Translations under genes and position numbers: made by a program
Assembly: GCA_029204225.1 (NCBI GenBank)
Contig: CM055093.1
Span: forward strand, 23,541,912-23,605,911
Source: Diphasiastrum complanatum
Lineage: Eukaryota; Streptophyta; Lycopodiopsida; Lycopodiales; Lycopodiaceae
Direction of reading: 5' to 3'
DNA: 64,000 nt
The notes under the pieces: model-generated
The model's input: the letters and a program-made list of their open reading frames with translations, nothing else
Database searches by the model: none
What the model was told of the DNA's origin: nothing
Shown: piece after piece, positions 43,991 through 55,344 of the stretch
Numbering within the stretch: the first letter of the stretch is position 1
How the letters are laid out: every line of letters starts with the position of its first letter

Positions 43991-44607
43991 ATGGCCAGGA
44001 CCAAATCCACTGTGCCATAACCACTGTACAGCCATACCATGCCCGTGTTCCCCATGGTACTGGCCGTAGATGTGGTAAGAAGCAGGTATGGCTAAGAGAG
44101 ATTAGAAAACTCTAGAGATCAACTGAAATGTTGATCCCTAGAGCTCCTTTCAGTTGATGTGTTAGGAATTTCACTCTGTCACTAGGGCTAAATGTTCGTT
44201 TTGTCGTGACAACCATGCAGGCCTTACAGGGTGCTGCAAAGGATTTTTTGTCTCAGTTCTTTGAGGATACCTGTCTTTTGGCAATGCATGGTAAGCGTGT
44301 CACCATCATGCCAAAAGATTTCGTCATTCTTAGAAGACTTCAAGACCGTTTTTTTGTTCTGCATGTTGCTAACGCCAGCACCTCCAGAGACCTGCCTCTG
44401 GATAGAACAAACTTGCTAACTACCTCCAAGAGGAAAAGGAAGCAACCTATCCCCAAGAAAGTTGGATCTCGAAGGCCAGCTGCTTCCCTTCCTCCTAGAG
44501 TTATTGTGCAAAAAGTACAAAAAGGACCAAAAGTGGATCCTAATCTAATCTTCAAGAGGGATTGGTTGTCATATTACTTGATCTATCAATCTACTTCAGA
44601 TTAAGAT
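43991..44607 (+). pseudogene. Divergent histone H3-like gene, broken, with long C-terminal extension
   Basis: ATG at 43991 reads MARTKSTVP, the H3 N-terminus, then a stop (44018-44020). Shifted by one base, the frame runs through a basic tail (GTGRRCGKKQ) into WLREIRKL and RSTEMLIPRAPF, then LNVRFVVTTMQALQGAAKDF, then FEDTCLLAMHGKRVTIMPKDF and RRL. That is the full alphaN to alpha3 histone fold of H3. TAG (44113-44115) and TGA (44155-44157) interrupt it. Loop 1 has the length of canonical H3 rather than the longer CENH3 loop, but IPRAPF and KDF..RRL are CENH3-like. No introns are seen. Past the normal H3 end the frame stays open ~75 codons with SKRKRKQPIPKK. The last ~13 codons appear to lie in the adjoining LTR. 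Confidence 0.82.
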
Positions 44608-45335
44608 CAATCTTGATCAATTCTAGACACAAAATCCTAACAAGAACAATCATTAATTGAAGGTAGCGTACTTTCTGGTTTCACACGTGTGAAACATTGT
44701 CTGAGTACGGACTCCAACCTAAAAATCAAGTACACATTGATATAACCTCAAAACAATCAAAACAAATGTAGACAAATGGAGAGAATCACTCCAAATTGCT
44801 TCCAAAACCAAGATTGGTGTCTCACTATGATTATGGCCAAATGTGGCTCTATATATACAATAAGTGATAGCTCGTGGTACTGATCATCCCTCAAATCCCA
44901 CATGTGTGAAGGTGCTTTGTCATATGATGATTCATCATGCAAAACTGACACTTGGACAAAACCTTCTATTTTGAGCACTTTTGGTCCATTTTCCTTCTAT
45001 ATGGAGATCTACTTGGAAATCTTCTAGAAGTCAGAATTTGCCTACTTCAGCTTATTCCACATGTGTGAGCTGTGCTCTACACATGGGATATGACACCTAA
45101 CCAAAGAATGTGGCTCATGCAATCAATAGATTGATGCCATGTGTCATATGTCCAGAAAACTAGTTTTTGGCCATTTTAGCCACTAGAACTTGAATTAAAT
45201 CATATGTACAACATATATGATTATGGTACATGACAAGTACACTAGTTTCACACGTGGGAACAGGCTACACACATGTGCGTTTATCTATATACAATATTTT
45301 TGGCCTCTACCAAGCTTATTTTTGCATTTTTCACA
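44566..45335 (-). repeat. 3' LTR of Copia-like element L
   Basis: On the minus strand it starts TGTGAAAAATGC right after a purine tract (GAAGAGGAG, 45336-45344) and ends near TATGACA (44566). It has CACATGTGTG and CACACGTGTGAAA motifs and a TATA-like TATATATAGAG (near 44855). Similar sequences lie at 34870-35345 (same family, opposite strand) and 42570-42990. Confidence 0.7.
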
Positions 45336-45344
45336 CTCCTCTTC

Positions 45345-47410
45345 AAAAATCTAGCTTGATGGAAAACATGATGATCTTGAACTTGACTCCATGGGCTGAA
45401 TTGGTCTTTGTTGGTTCAAAAGGTGTGAAGATCAGCCAATGTGCTTGATGTTGATCTGAAGTCACCATATCCATGATAGTGCTTCTTTGATGTTGACATC
45501 TTTGATGAGCTTGAGAGCTTTGCACCATCCTAGCACCTCCAAAATTAAATCCTTCCAAATTTCATGTAGTTGCTTGACTTTGAGGCTTGCTCCTTCTTCA
45601 TGTGCATGCTCCTCCATGAGAAAATAAAGATTTCTTTTTTATTTATTAGGATCACAAAGATCTAACATAATGTTACCACGATCTAGAGAATTAGTCTCAC
45701 CCAAATTGGCAAGACTATGCATGCTATAATAACAAAGTGTTTGCAATATATCTTCATGCTTGTTTACCATGCTAATCTCAGATCCAATAAGGCTAAATAC
45801 TTCATTATGGAGATAATTGTCTTTAGAGATGATTCACTTACTCTCATAAAGAGTTTACAATGTGCCTCGATACAAATTTTCAAACTATGAGTGAACAAAT
45901 CACTTTTGCTCTTACATGACTCAAGAGCATACGTTTGATGAAATAACCATTTCTAATTGATTTAAAATCAATTTCAACCTTTTAAGAGCATCATGTATGT
46001 TCTCAAGAGAGACTTCATACTCAACTAGTATGGCTTTAATCCAATTTTGAGATGCAATGATCTCACTAAAGCAAATTGATTTATCAAATGACATAAGAGA
46101 AGTAAGTATGTGATGCATACCACATGAGATATGCTCCTCTTTCCCTTGAAATGTGATCCACATGGACTCAACCATATTTCTTGACTTTCTTTTTGGAATC
46201 ACAATTTGAGAAGGTCTCTCCTCCTCAATCCTTGGCACACTTGAACCATGAGAAGGATTCTTCTCCTCAATCCTTGGCACATTTGAACCTTGAAATGACT
46301 CCTTAAGATCCTCTTCATGGTGCTCCTTTTTGTGGAAATCCGAGACCTCCATGTCTCATAATGATCACAACAAGTCTGACCATTCAATATGCACTTCCTA
46401 TGATTATCAAGATTACTTTTGCTAGAAACATAAGTCCAAAAATCACCACAACTTGGCATGATTTTTCCAATATTGAAATCAAAAGGTATTTCCATCTCAA
46501 TAAGGCTAACTATTTGCTTATGGATATAAGTGTCCACTTTGGATGCTTCACTTATTCTTATAAGAAGTTTACAACTTGTCTTTAGGATTGAAAACATACA
46601 ATTTTCATCTTTATGAATGAACACATCATTCATGATCTTATTGAAACCAAAAGATCCTACCTTATGAAGATACTTCCATTTCCTTGACTTCATAACTAAT
46701 GTAAGCTTACAAGGAAAACATATTTTGCTATCTTTTAAAGCATCACACTCAACTAGTATTGCCTTAATCCACCTTTGAGATACAAAAATCTCTTCAAAGC
46801 AAAATGGTTCTTCATAAGTTGACATGATAGCATAAATGAAACTATTTTCATTTTGTGATTGCTGCTCCTTATTCTTGATTGATTTCTCTTGGATCATAAC
46901 AATAAGTTTGAACTTATCTAAAGTTCCAAGCAAAATACTTTCCAAGGACATAAAATAAATCCAAGTTACTTTCATGAAAGTGACATCTATCTTTACATCT
47001 TGAACCAAACAATGCAGTTCCAAATGAAAAATTTCAAAATATTTGACATGTGTTGTGATGGACTCTTGAAGACAAATCTTGCAAGTCCTTGTGAGACTCC
47101 AAGCCTCATTCACCTTTCCACAAAGGAAACACCTTTCCTTGGACTTGTCCTTCTTGTATTTTCATTTCAAACTTGAAGCTCCATCCTTCTCCTCGGCCCC
47201 CTTGCTTTGGTTCTTCTCGGATGGATTAGTCTTCTTTTTGTAGCATCTTGAGAAAAAATATCCTTCCTTGCCACAAAGGTTGCACTTAGGATCCTGTCTT
47301 TCCTTCAATAGGATGCCACCTATTGATGCTATGTGAATAAAAACCTGTGATATGATTCTACAAATGTAATTTGTGACTCTCAAGAGACTAGATTTGAACA
47401 TCTTCAACAA
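45345..47410 (-). pseudogene. Copia-like element L, highly diverged gag-pol remnant
   Basis: Right to left on the minus strand: a zinc-knuckle region (47260-47240, CNLCGKEGYFFSRC with Tyr in the His position; a second Cys pair CFLCGK near 47125); a 304-codon frame (47113-46199) whose start resembles the integrase N-terminal part (CKICLQES, then WIYFMSLESILLGTLDKFK) and whose middle resembles the start of RT (STYEEPFCFEEIFVSQRWIKAILVECDAL). A second, similar block follows at 46352-45921 (FSEIIASQNWIKAILVEYE). Catalytic integrase and RT residues are absent. Distant similarity only. Confidence 0.55.
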
Positions 47411-47980
47411 TCTAGAAGGATCTACAAAAGATCTAGCTCACAAACCTAAGAATCAATCTTCACAGTAATGACTAGTCACTTGGAAACTTTGCTTTGATCA
47501 TTAAGACAAAAGCACACAATATTTGAATCAAATCACTAAAGAATTCAAACCCACTCTCCTATTGGACTCATCAAATACCAATGACTCTTTCTTTTGAAAG
47601 TTGAAATGGATATGAAAAGATTTGACACCTAGATTTTCCTTTTCACTTGACTAGTTCTCTCAACACTTGAGATTCTTGAACAAAAGATGGGTTTTGTTTC
47701 AAACACCTGAAAATCAAACTTAATCACTTCTTTTGGCCTCACTCTTGACCCAAATAATCTCTCTCTTGAGATTTAGAATGAATTTGATTTGATTTGAAAA
47801 CAAACTATACCACCAATTTTTCACAAAGCTTAAAAATTAGACAACTAGAGATTCACAAAGATCTCATCCATGCATGAATACTCAAATATGGACTCCTCCT
47901 CATTCTAGACATCCAATGGGATCACAAATTGACCCTCACACTCTCACAAAGAAAGTTTAATAGAACTAATTTGAGAGAGA
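47411..47980. other. No gene recognised
   Basis: AT-rich sequence, possibly the leader of element L on the minus strand. No PBS, frame or repeat was supported. Confidence 0.45.
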
Positions 47981-48202
47981 GAATGTAGAATCAATTCAGA
48001 CGTCAGAGACAGCCATACAAAACTCTTCTTAATAGTATTTGTGTGAGAGGAACGAGAGTTATCATTCAACAAGAATGCAATGGAGTAGAGAACAATAGCC
48101 AATCTGTATATTGAAGTTGTAAATACAATGATCAGACCACAATATTATTGCGCTGATAAGCGTGTGATCCTACTAACAGATTCAAGACAATTGCTACAGT
48201 TC

Positions 48203-48313
<111 letters not shown>

Positions 48314-48636
48314 CCAACTCTGAGGAGTCAGCTACTGATAAGAGGGTGTTCTCCGCTATCTGAACTTACAAATCTACCTCTTCTTTTCATCTCTCTTATG
48401 TCCTTCAATCACTCAATTACATGTATATATACATATCAGCTGAAGATCTCGTACTAACTTAGCTTTACAATTACAAGATTGATTAACAGCTGTAAAACTG
48501 ATCAGAGGATCAGTTTGTTGATGGAGCGTGAAGGTTTTCAGGTCTGGTAGCGACACTCTGTATATTTTTGACAGACTGGAAATGCGACACTCCTTGGCCT
48601 TTTGGCCGTTGCCTTTACCTGAGGGCAGCCTTCAGG

Positions 48637-48806
48637 TTTGGAAGACACCTTCAACATTTGGAAGACACCTTCGGCATTTTGGAAGACACCTTTGACATTT
48701 GGAAGACACCTTCGGCATTTTTGGAAGACACCTTTGTCATTTGGAAGACACCTTTGGCATTTTTGGAAGACATCTTTGGCATTTAAAAGACATCTTAGGC
48801 ATTTGT
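48637..48806. repeat. Eight-copy 20-22 bp minisatellite in LTR
   Basis: TTGGAAGACACCTTYGRCAT repeats at about 48640, 48660, 48681, 48701, 48723, 48743, 48765 and 48786, alternating between 20-21 and 22 bp spacing. The last copies are degenerate. It lies in the U3 side of the element J LTR, where such repeats often hold enhancer motifs. Confidence 0.92.
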
Positions 48807-49089
48807 AGGGCAAGTATCGCCTGTCAGAAAACCCGTGTAGAAATACAGTGTCAGGTTTTTCGCATTTTTTGGCTGTTGAAAACTTAGTGTAAAAACACAG
48901 TGTCGGGTTTTTTGCATTTTTTGCTTGTGCAAAAATGCGAGTAAAAAACCAAATTGTAACGACAATTAGTTCAAAAATGCAGACTGTTTAAAAATAGTTC
49001 ATTTTCTACAGGTTACATTTGAGAGAGTAAAAATTTAGAGAAGGAAGGAGGGTTGTTGGGATGAGTAGGAGTTGAATTAAATTCCAACA

Positions 49090-49109
49090 CCCCCCCCCCC
49101 CCCCCTTAA
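49090..49109 (-). promoter_or_regulatory. Polypurine tract of element J
   Basis: The minus strand reads CTTAAG followed by 16 G, directly before the LTR start. The long G run is unusual for a PPT. Its exact length may be affected by sequencing error. Confidence 0.7.
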
Positions 49110-49632
49110 GCTAACTACTATGAATCTAATCTGCAATTGAGATTTAGCATACCTACTAAAGTAGAATGCTTATCTCTAGACAATGGCTTTGTCAAAACAT
49201 CAACCAACATATTGTCTGTATGACAGTAACTTAGTACACCATCTTTACTCTAAACTTTTCTCTTTAAGAAAATGGAATTGAGCTTTTATATGCTTAGTTC
49301 TATTATGAGTTCGTGGGTTCAGAGATAGAGCTATGCAACTCTGATTGTCGCACTGGAGTATTGTTGGACTGATCTGTGGGAATTGTAGATCCTGCAGCAA
49401 CCTCCTTAGCCAAATTATCTTCTTCATTGCTGATGTAGCTGCAACATATTCAAATTCTGTGGAGGATAGAGAAATGCATTTCTGCTTCCTACTGTTCTAT
49501 GAGATGGGTCCTCTTGCAAGGAAACAAATGTAGCCTGATGTGGATTTTCTGATATCCACGTCTCCTGTCCAATCCGAATCTGAATAAGTAGTCAATGTGA
49601 GTGCAGCTTCTATATTGCCATTATAGCTCAAA
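49110..49632 (-). pseudogene. Copia element J, RNase H end
   Basis: Minus-strand frames read YSDSDWTGDVDIRKSTSGYICF (about 49590-49520), KKIIWLRRLLQDLQFP (49427 on), DNQSCIALSLNP, HNRTKHIKAQFHFL, and then the end block MLVDVLTKPLSRDKH (about 49190-49150). These are the RNase H domain and C-terminus of a Copia polyprotein, with at least two frame breaks. It is cut on the right at about 49632 by element I. Confidence 0.85.
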
Positions 49633-51478
49633 GCATAGTGGGCACCGTTTCAATCCAACTACCTGATGGCAAAAGCAGGATAATCAGGGAGGTACTTTAT
49701 GTACCAAGTTTGAAGGAAAATCTACTTTATGTTGGAGTCATTACTGATCAAAAGTTGAAAGTAGAATTTTCCCATGATCGTTGCTTTGTGAAGGATGTGA
49801 ACCAAAAGTTCAAATTTATTGTGGATGGAGTAAGAGAGCCCAATACAAAATTGTACAGGTTGAATGCTACAATCAAGGGACGACATGGAGTTGTATCGTC
49901 CATTCCATTGCAAACTGAGTTGTGGCATAAGAGGCTTGGTCACTTGAACTTGGGAAGCCTCAGTTTGATGAGAAAATTAGAGATGGTAACAGGATTGCCT
50001 ACCATAGAAGATCACTTGAAATCGATGTGCGAATCTTATGTATATGGGAAGCAACATCAAGAGAAGTTCAATAAAGGGGGTGTTGCAAGAGCAAAGAACA
50101 TAATCCACACAGATTTATGCGGGCCTGTGAGGACCATGCCCTTAGGTAAAACCTTCTATTTCATGACCTTTATTGATGATAAGTCACGTAAGATGTGGAT
50201 CTACTTCTTGAAGAAAAAAATCAGATGCATTTGACAACTTCAAAAGCTTCAAAGCATTTTTCGAAAATCAGACAGGTAGGAAGATCAAAGTTCTAAGATC
50301 AAATAGTGGAGGTGAGTACAGGTCTAATGACTTCAATGATCTTTGTGATCAATGTGGGATTAAAAGACAACTTATGCAAGCTCATACTCCTGCTCTCAAT
50401 GGTGTAGCTGAGCGCAAGAATCAGACGATTGTGGAAAGTGCCAAATCTATGCCAGCTGAGATGAAACTACCAAAAGATTTTTGGTCAGAAGCATGCAGCA
50501 CGACAGTCGATCTTCAAAATAGAAGTCCTACCATTGCCATACCAAAGATAACACCTGAGGAAGCATTCACGAAGAAGAAACCAAAGGTGAACCACTTGCG
50601 AATCTTTGGATGCAAGGCCTTTGTACACATTCCTAAGGAAGAGAGATATAAACTTGATGTAAAAGCTATCAAGTGCATATTCCTAGGATATGATGATCGT
50701 GTGAAAGGCTATAGATGTTTTGATCCAGTGTAAAACAAAATTCATGTAAGTCGTGATGTTATCTTTGATGAATCCAAGATGTATGAAGACGAGGATGCTG
50801 AGAAGATAGATACATCCAGTGAGAAAGATGGTATAGTGAGGATACCACCTGATGATGATCCATTCATTGACCTTCCAAGTGATGAAAAAGAGGATATATC
50901 TCAAGATACTACTACTCAACCTCAAGAGACAAGTTGGAGAGGTAGGGACAAACCTTTTGGTGCAAGAAGGATTGAAGTTGTAGGTGACAAATGCAAGGAG
51001 AGGGATGTACCGTGGGATACATTTTCACCAAAAAGCTGATCACCTGACAGAAAGCTCCCTAAGTGGTTTGAGAGATTGTTGGAGAGCCGCGACATGGATG
51101 ACTTTCCAGGATCATCTAGCCATGGAGAGCTATGGAGATCAACAAGAGAGAAGACACAACCTGAAAGGTATGAAGCAAACTATGCTCTCTTATCTAGCAT
51201 TATTCAAAGCAAAGAACCTTTGACTTATGGTGAAGCGAAGGATGATGACATTTGGGTCAAGGCCATGGGAGAGGAAATGGAGTCAATTGTAAACATAGCA
51301 CATGGGACTTAGTAGAACCACCAGTTGGCAAGAAACCCATTGGCTGCAAATGGGTATACAGGACTAAGTACCATGCAGATGGAAGTATAGCAAAGCACAA
51401 GGCAAGATTGGTGATCAAAGGGTATGCACAAAGTAAAATCATCGACTATGAAGAGACCTTTGCGCCGGTTTGTAAGTG
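49633..51478 (+). pseudogene. Copia element I: protease end, integrase, linker, start of RT
   Basis: Plus-strand relative of element H. Frame 49638-50234: [49 protein letters not shown]. An extra A in an A-run near 50215 shifts the frame. Then 50374-50733: NGVAERKNQT, LPKDFWSEACS, NHLRIFGCKAFVHIP, ending at FDPV* where H has Glu. The linker follows (50779-51039), then RT start ([36 protein letters not shown]) to 51476, where Mutator-like sequence begins. It lacks gag, most of RT and RNase H. Confidence 0.88.
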
Positions 51479-51602
51479 CTCGACCATTCAAAAATTAGGC
51501 ATTATGTAGTTGGTGTTGTAAACTTATATGAGGTATGAGGAGGTTATTGTTGGCAATTCCTCTCTATACTCCTCACCTCACAACTGTTCATGAATTCCTG
51601 AA

Positions 51603-54600
51603 GTGAAAGGTGTTATGGCTCAAAATGTGGATCTTACCGTGATAAGCTTAAGCAATAGTGACACTACATTCGATGATGTGCGGGCAAAGAACTTGTCTAG
51701 TGCTGAAAAGGATACTGAAAAATTTTCAGTTACGCTTCTATTCAGGGCCTTGCCTATAGCAAGTAAACTTAGAAATTTGGTTGAGGGTTGTGAAGAACCA
51801 GTTCATGTTGAAGAAATGCCAGACGTATACAATGGTGACATGATGTTTGAGCTTCCATCAAGTAGTATATTTCCAATGGCTGGCATGCAAAGGATTCATG
51901 ATTGTCATCATTGGATACGTTATGCGACCTCAACAAAGCAAGGCTTTCTTGGCGTTGTTATCATGTGGGGGTTCTTTTCAATGTGTGAACAACCACTGCT
52001 CTTATTTCATGTCTTTTCGAAAAAGAAATACAACACAGTTTCAAGGGTCATTGATGCCTAGATGTCCAATTGGATTGGTTCCAAAGAGAGTTGGTAGTAT
52101 GCACTGTGGACATTGTGATTTTCCTCCAAGCTGTCTTAAACATTGCCTAGCCAAAATGTATCATTGTATTCTGATAGATACGAGGTACACAAGAATGGCA
52201 ATATGTTGTCATTACCATGATCACGAATTTGGAGTTGGGCTCTTTGGACAATTATAACATGGAGGTCATGGTCTCTGGGGAAGACACCATACATCTTTCG
52301 GATCGTCCAAAAGTAATTCAGAAAAAGATTGCAAAAGAATTGATCTCCAGCCACTTGCTATCGCTAATGCCGCAGACATCTCACATCGTTCAAGAGAAAT
52401 TGGATGAACTCATTTTAATAAAGGAACCAGCTACAAACAATTGAAGTTGAGGTATTTTCGATTATTTTAGTTACAAATATATCATATAAAGAATGCTTGT
52501 TCAATACTAACTAAAGCTCTGACTACATTGGCAGGCTGAAAAAATGGATCAATATGGCACAGAAAGAGCTTCGTCTTATGGACTTATCACATGACATTAC
52601 AGCCTTGTTGTACCTGAAAGAACATTGTGCATATGAGTACTTTCATAGTTCATTGTTTCCTGGTCAGTTGCACAACATCAAAGACAAATGTCACATGTTC
52701 AAAATGTCGAAAACGGGTCCAGCTTTTGGTGTTGATCTTGTGCATGCAACCAAGGAGTGACCTTGAAAAGGCATGGTGTTGTTTCAATCATGTGCACAAA
52801 GTAAAAGATTGGGTGACGATGGCAGTGCATGTCTATGACATACGGTTTGTCCAATCTTATGTTGCCATATTTTTCAATACTAAGTATAAACTAAATATGG
52901 TTATCATTTTCTAACTTACTGACTCCTCTCCAGGAACCAAACCATGCAGACAATCGTGATCTGCGATATGAAGAAAGAAGATGTTCAGCCATAGGCGTTC
53001 TTTTGGACATTATTAAACGGGGTAATGTTTGAGAACACTTAGAAGGACAGGTGACATCAGAGGCTTCATGGTTGATGAAGCTCAAGCAAATTGGAATGCA
53101 ATTCGTCTTGTTTACGGTGCCGGTGTGGACACGCCGATGGTTGGAAGGAAAAGATCATGTCTATTTCATTTTATAGATAGCATGAACAAACACACATCAA
53201 AACATATCAAGCAGGAAGCCCGGGATATTCATATTGCACTTTGCCTGCAATGGCATGAGGCAAGAGAACGTGAAACGACCGACATGATATATAACAAAAT
53301 ATGTGCATGGTGGAAAGTGGGCAATGCATATGAGAGTTCACTTGTGAGTTTGATAGCATGTTGAAAAACTCGCATTCACAGATGGGGCAAGTCCGTTGTC
53401 ACTGTAAGTCATCAACTATCTCATCCATTATGCTAAAATATACTTATTCTTTACACTTGGCAATCTATCTTTGACATGTTGTTTCTTTTTAGTCATGACA
53501 GATGATGGATGACAAGGAAGCAGCCATGTTACCAACAACAAACTTGTCTAAGATTGTTCATAGCATCTGGCAACGAGTGGATGGTTATGCAACGAAGGTG
53601 GCTTTGTATGAGGCAGCAGTTGGTGACCTTGCTAACATTGTCTTGCAAAGTGCACGAAAATTTTTTCAAAGGTCAGTACATGGGCAAAGGTCCAAAATTT
53701 CATAATCTTCTCGAGCGTGTGACGACGCTCTTCAATAACAGGTGCTTCTTTCTCAGAAACAGTGAACCATTTCATGGATCAGCTTAATGTAATGCGGCAA
53801 ACCAGCGAGTGAACAAAAGAAACCATCAGGAGAAAACGTCCAGTGCAAGAATGGAATATTGAGAGCGATAATGTCTCTCATCGTCTAAACATAGAGTATG
53901 TACAAAAGACAAAAGAGACAAGATTTTGTTCTCAGAATACTAGTTATGACATAAGTCAAATGCACTATACTAGCAGTGCAGCCAATAATGCAAGCATCCA
54001 ATCTAGTGATTGTGTCTTGGAGCAGAGTTTAAATGATAACTGGTGGGGAATCCGATCTATCAAAAGTGACAACCAATACATATGCATGGGTGCTAAGTCC
54101 GTCGGAAGAGGGCTTTGCAAAAAGCCAATACAATCTTGTATAGCATCGAGTTTTTTTGGAAGAAGAAAACACGACTGGGAAAAATCAATTCATGTGGTTT
54201 TGTCCAAATAATGTGACATGCACAACAAATCCCTTTATGATCATATTTCTCACAAAAGTGTTAGAAATCTAGTATGTGCAATAGGAAACTAATTTGTCAC
54301 AATCCGAGATGGACAAGTTGAACAAAGATGGATATATGTTGGAGACAAACACGTTGACCAAATCTATGAAAGGTGGTGGTTCAAATGTAAATGTAGCACA
54401 ACAATTCTCATGGCAAACAGCTTGTTACAACTCATCCAAATGATCCTGTCTCAAATCGACAAGATATGAGACATAGAGCTAATATATCCAAGGAGGAAAA
54501 TGAGCGGATGGACAAAGCTCTAAGCTTGAACCGTCATCTAAAAAAAGTTACCAGCCTTTTCTTGGAGCACAAAGAGATCTATACTATGGAAAGCTTTAAG

Positions 54601-54834
54601 TTCGTTTAAACAGGCAGCTTGCATGTAGTCACAATTGCAAGAGAACCAGCGTGCACATGTGAAGATTTCCGCAAAATTATGGCCATGCAAAAATTTGTCA
54701 CATGCAAACATATGTACTTCGTCTACTTGGTGGTGAAGGGTCTTGATGCTATCAACATGTTCATACACCAACCAATTATCAGCTACAAAGAGCTATTTCA
54801 TATTTTTGCTCTACCATGTAGGAGTCTAAAGTAG
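51603..54834 (+). pseudogene. Mutator-like transposase with Cys-rich N-region and SWIM zinc finger
   Basis: Parts in order: a Cys-rich domain (51930-52250: CGGSFQCVNNHCSYF, later CGHC, then HYHDHEF); a helical segment (52257-52443, 52540-52760); the start of the DDE core (52795-52880: VKDWVTMAVHVYDIRF; 52935-52980: TMQTIVICDMKKEDV); the central core (53035-53360: RGFMVDEAQANWNAIRLVYG, CLFHFIDSMNKHT, ICAWWKVGNAYES); a DDKEAAMLPTTNLS block (53505); a W-W-G-I-R region (54037); and a SWIM finger CTCEDF..CKH (54652-54711, C-x-C-x14-C-x-H). Frame shifts and possible introns (52450-52540, 53400-53495) separate them. In the family this is a cut-and-paste DNA transposase. No terminal inverted repeats were found by eye. 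Confidence 0.72.
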
Positions 54835-55340
54835 ATGTAGGAGTCTTTACATTCCTATGTTGAGATGGTGTCAATTTCCATAGACATCATATCCTATGAC
54901 TAGATACACTATCAGATATTGGAGTTTCGCTTTTACTTTTTACATGGGTCTAAAGTAGATGTAGGAATCTTTACGTGTAAGTGTGAGAATTGGTGTTTAT
55001 TTTGTTGCACAGACATTGAATCCAACGACTGGATACATTTTTGGTTATTGGAGTCTTGCTAAAGCTTTTGTACTTCTTGACATTACGAGTTCCATTTTAA
55101 ACGATGTTTTGCAATATCTGATATTTGCCTTGCATAGTACCTTAAGAGCACATCAATCAATACAAAATACATCTCGCTTGGAAAACCCAACTCAACGAGT
55201 AAGTTTAGTAATGAAGAATGTCATATGAGCACTACTATGAACTTTGTAAAAGATACTACTATCACATGGGTTTTCTCCGAAATACATTTGAGCAGTATCT
55301 TGATTATTGATCCATTATTAGCATGGATGGATATCTAACT
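54835..55340. other. Unassigned sequence after the Mutator-like remnant
   Basis: Contains GTCTAAAGTAGATGTAGGARTCTTTACRT twice (about 54825-54855 and 54950-54975), a local duplication of roughly 125 bp period. No gene was recognised. Confidence 0.5.
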
Positions 55341-55344
55341 TGAC

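Noticed and set aside
44206-44350. Calling the H3-like locus a centromeric CENH3
   Set aside because: The residues IPRAPF and KDF..RRL favour CENH3, but loop 1 has the canonical H3 length and lacks the usual insertion. H3-like is the safer name.
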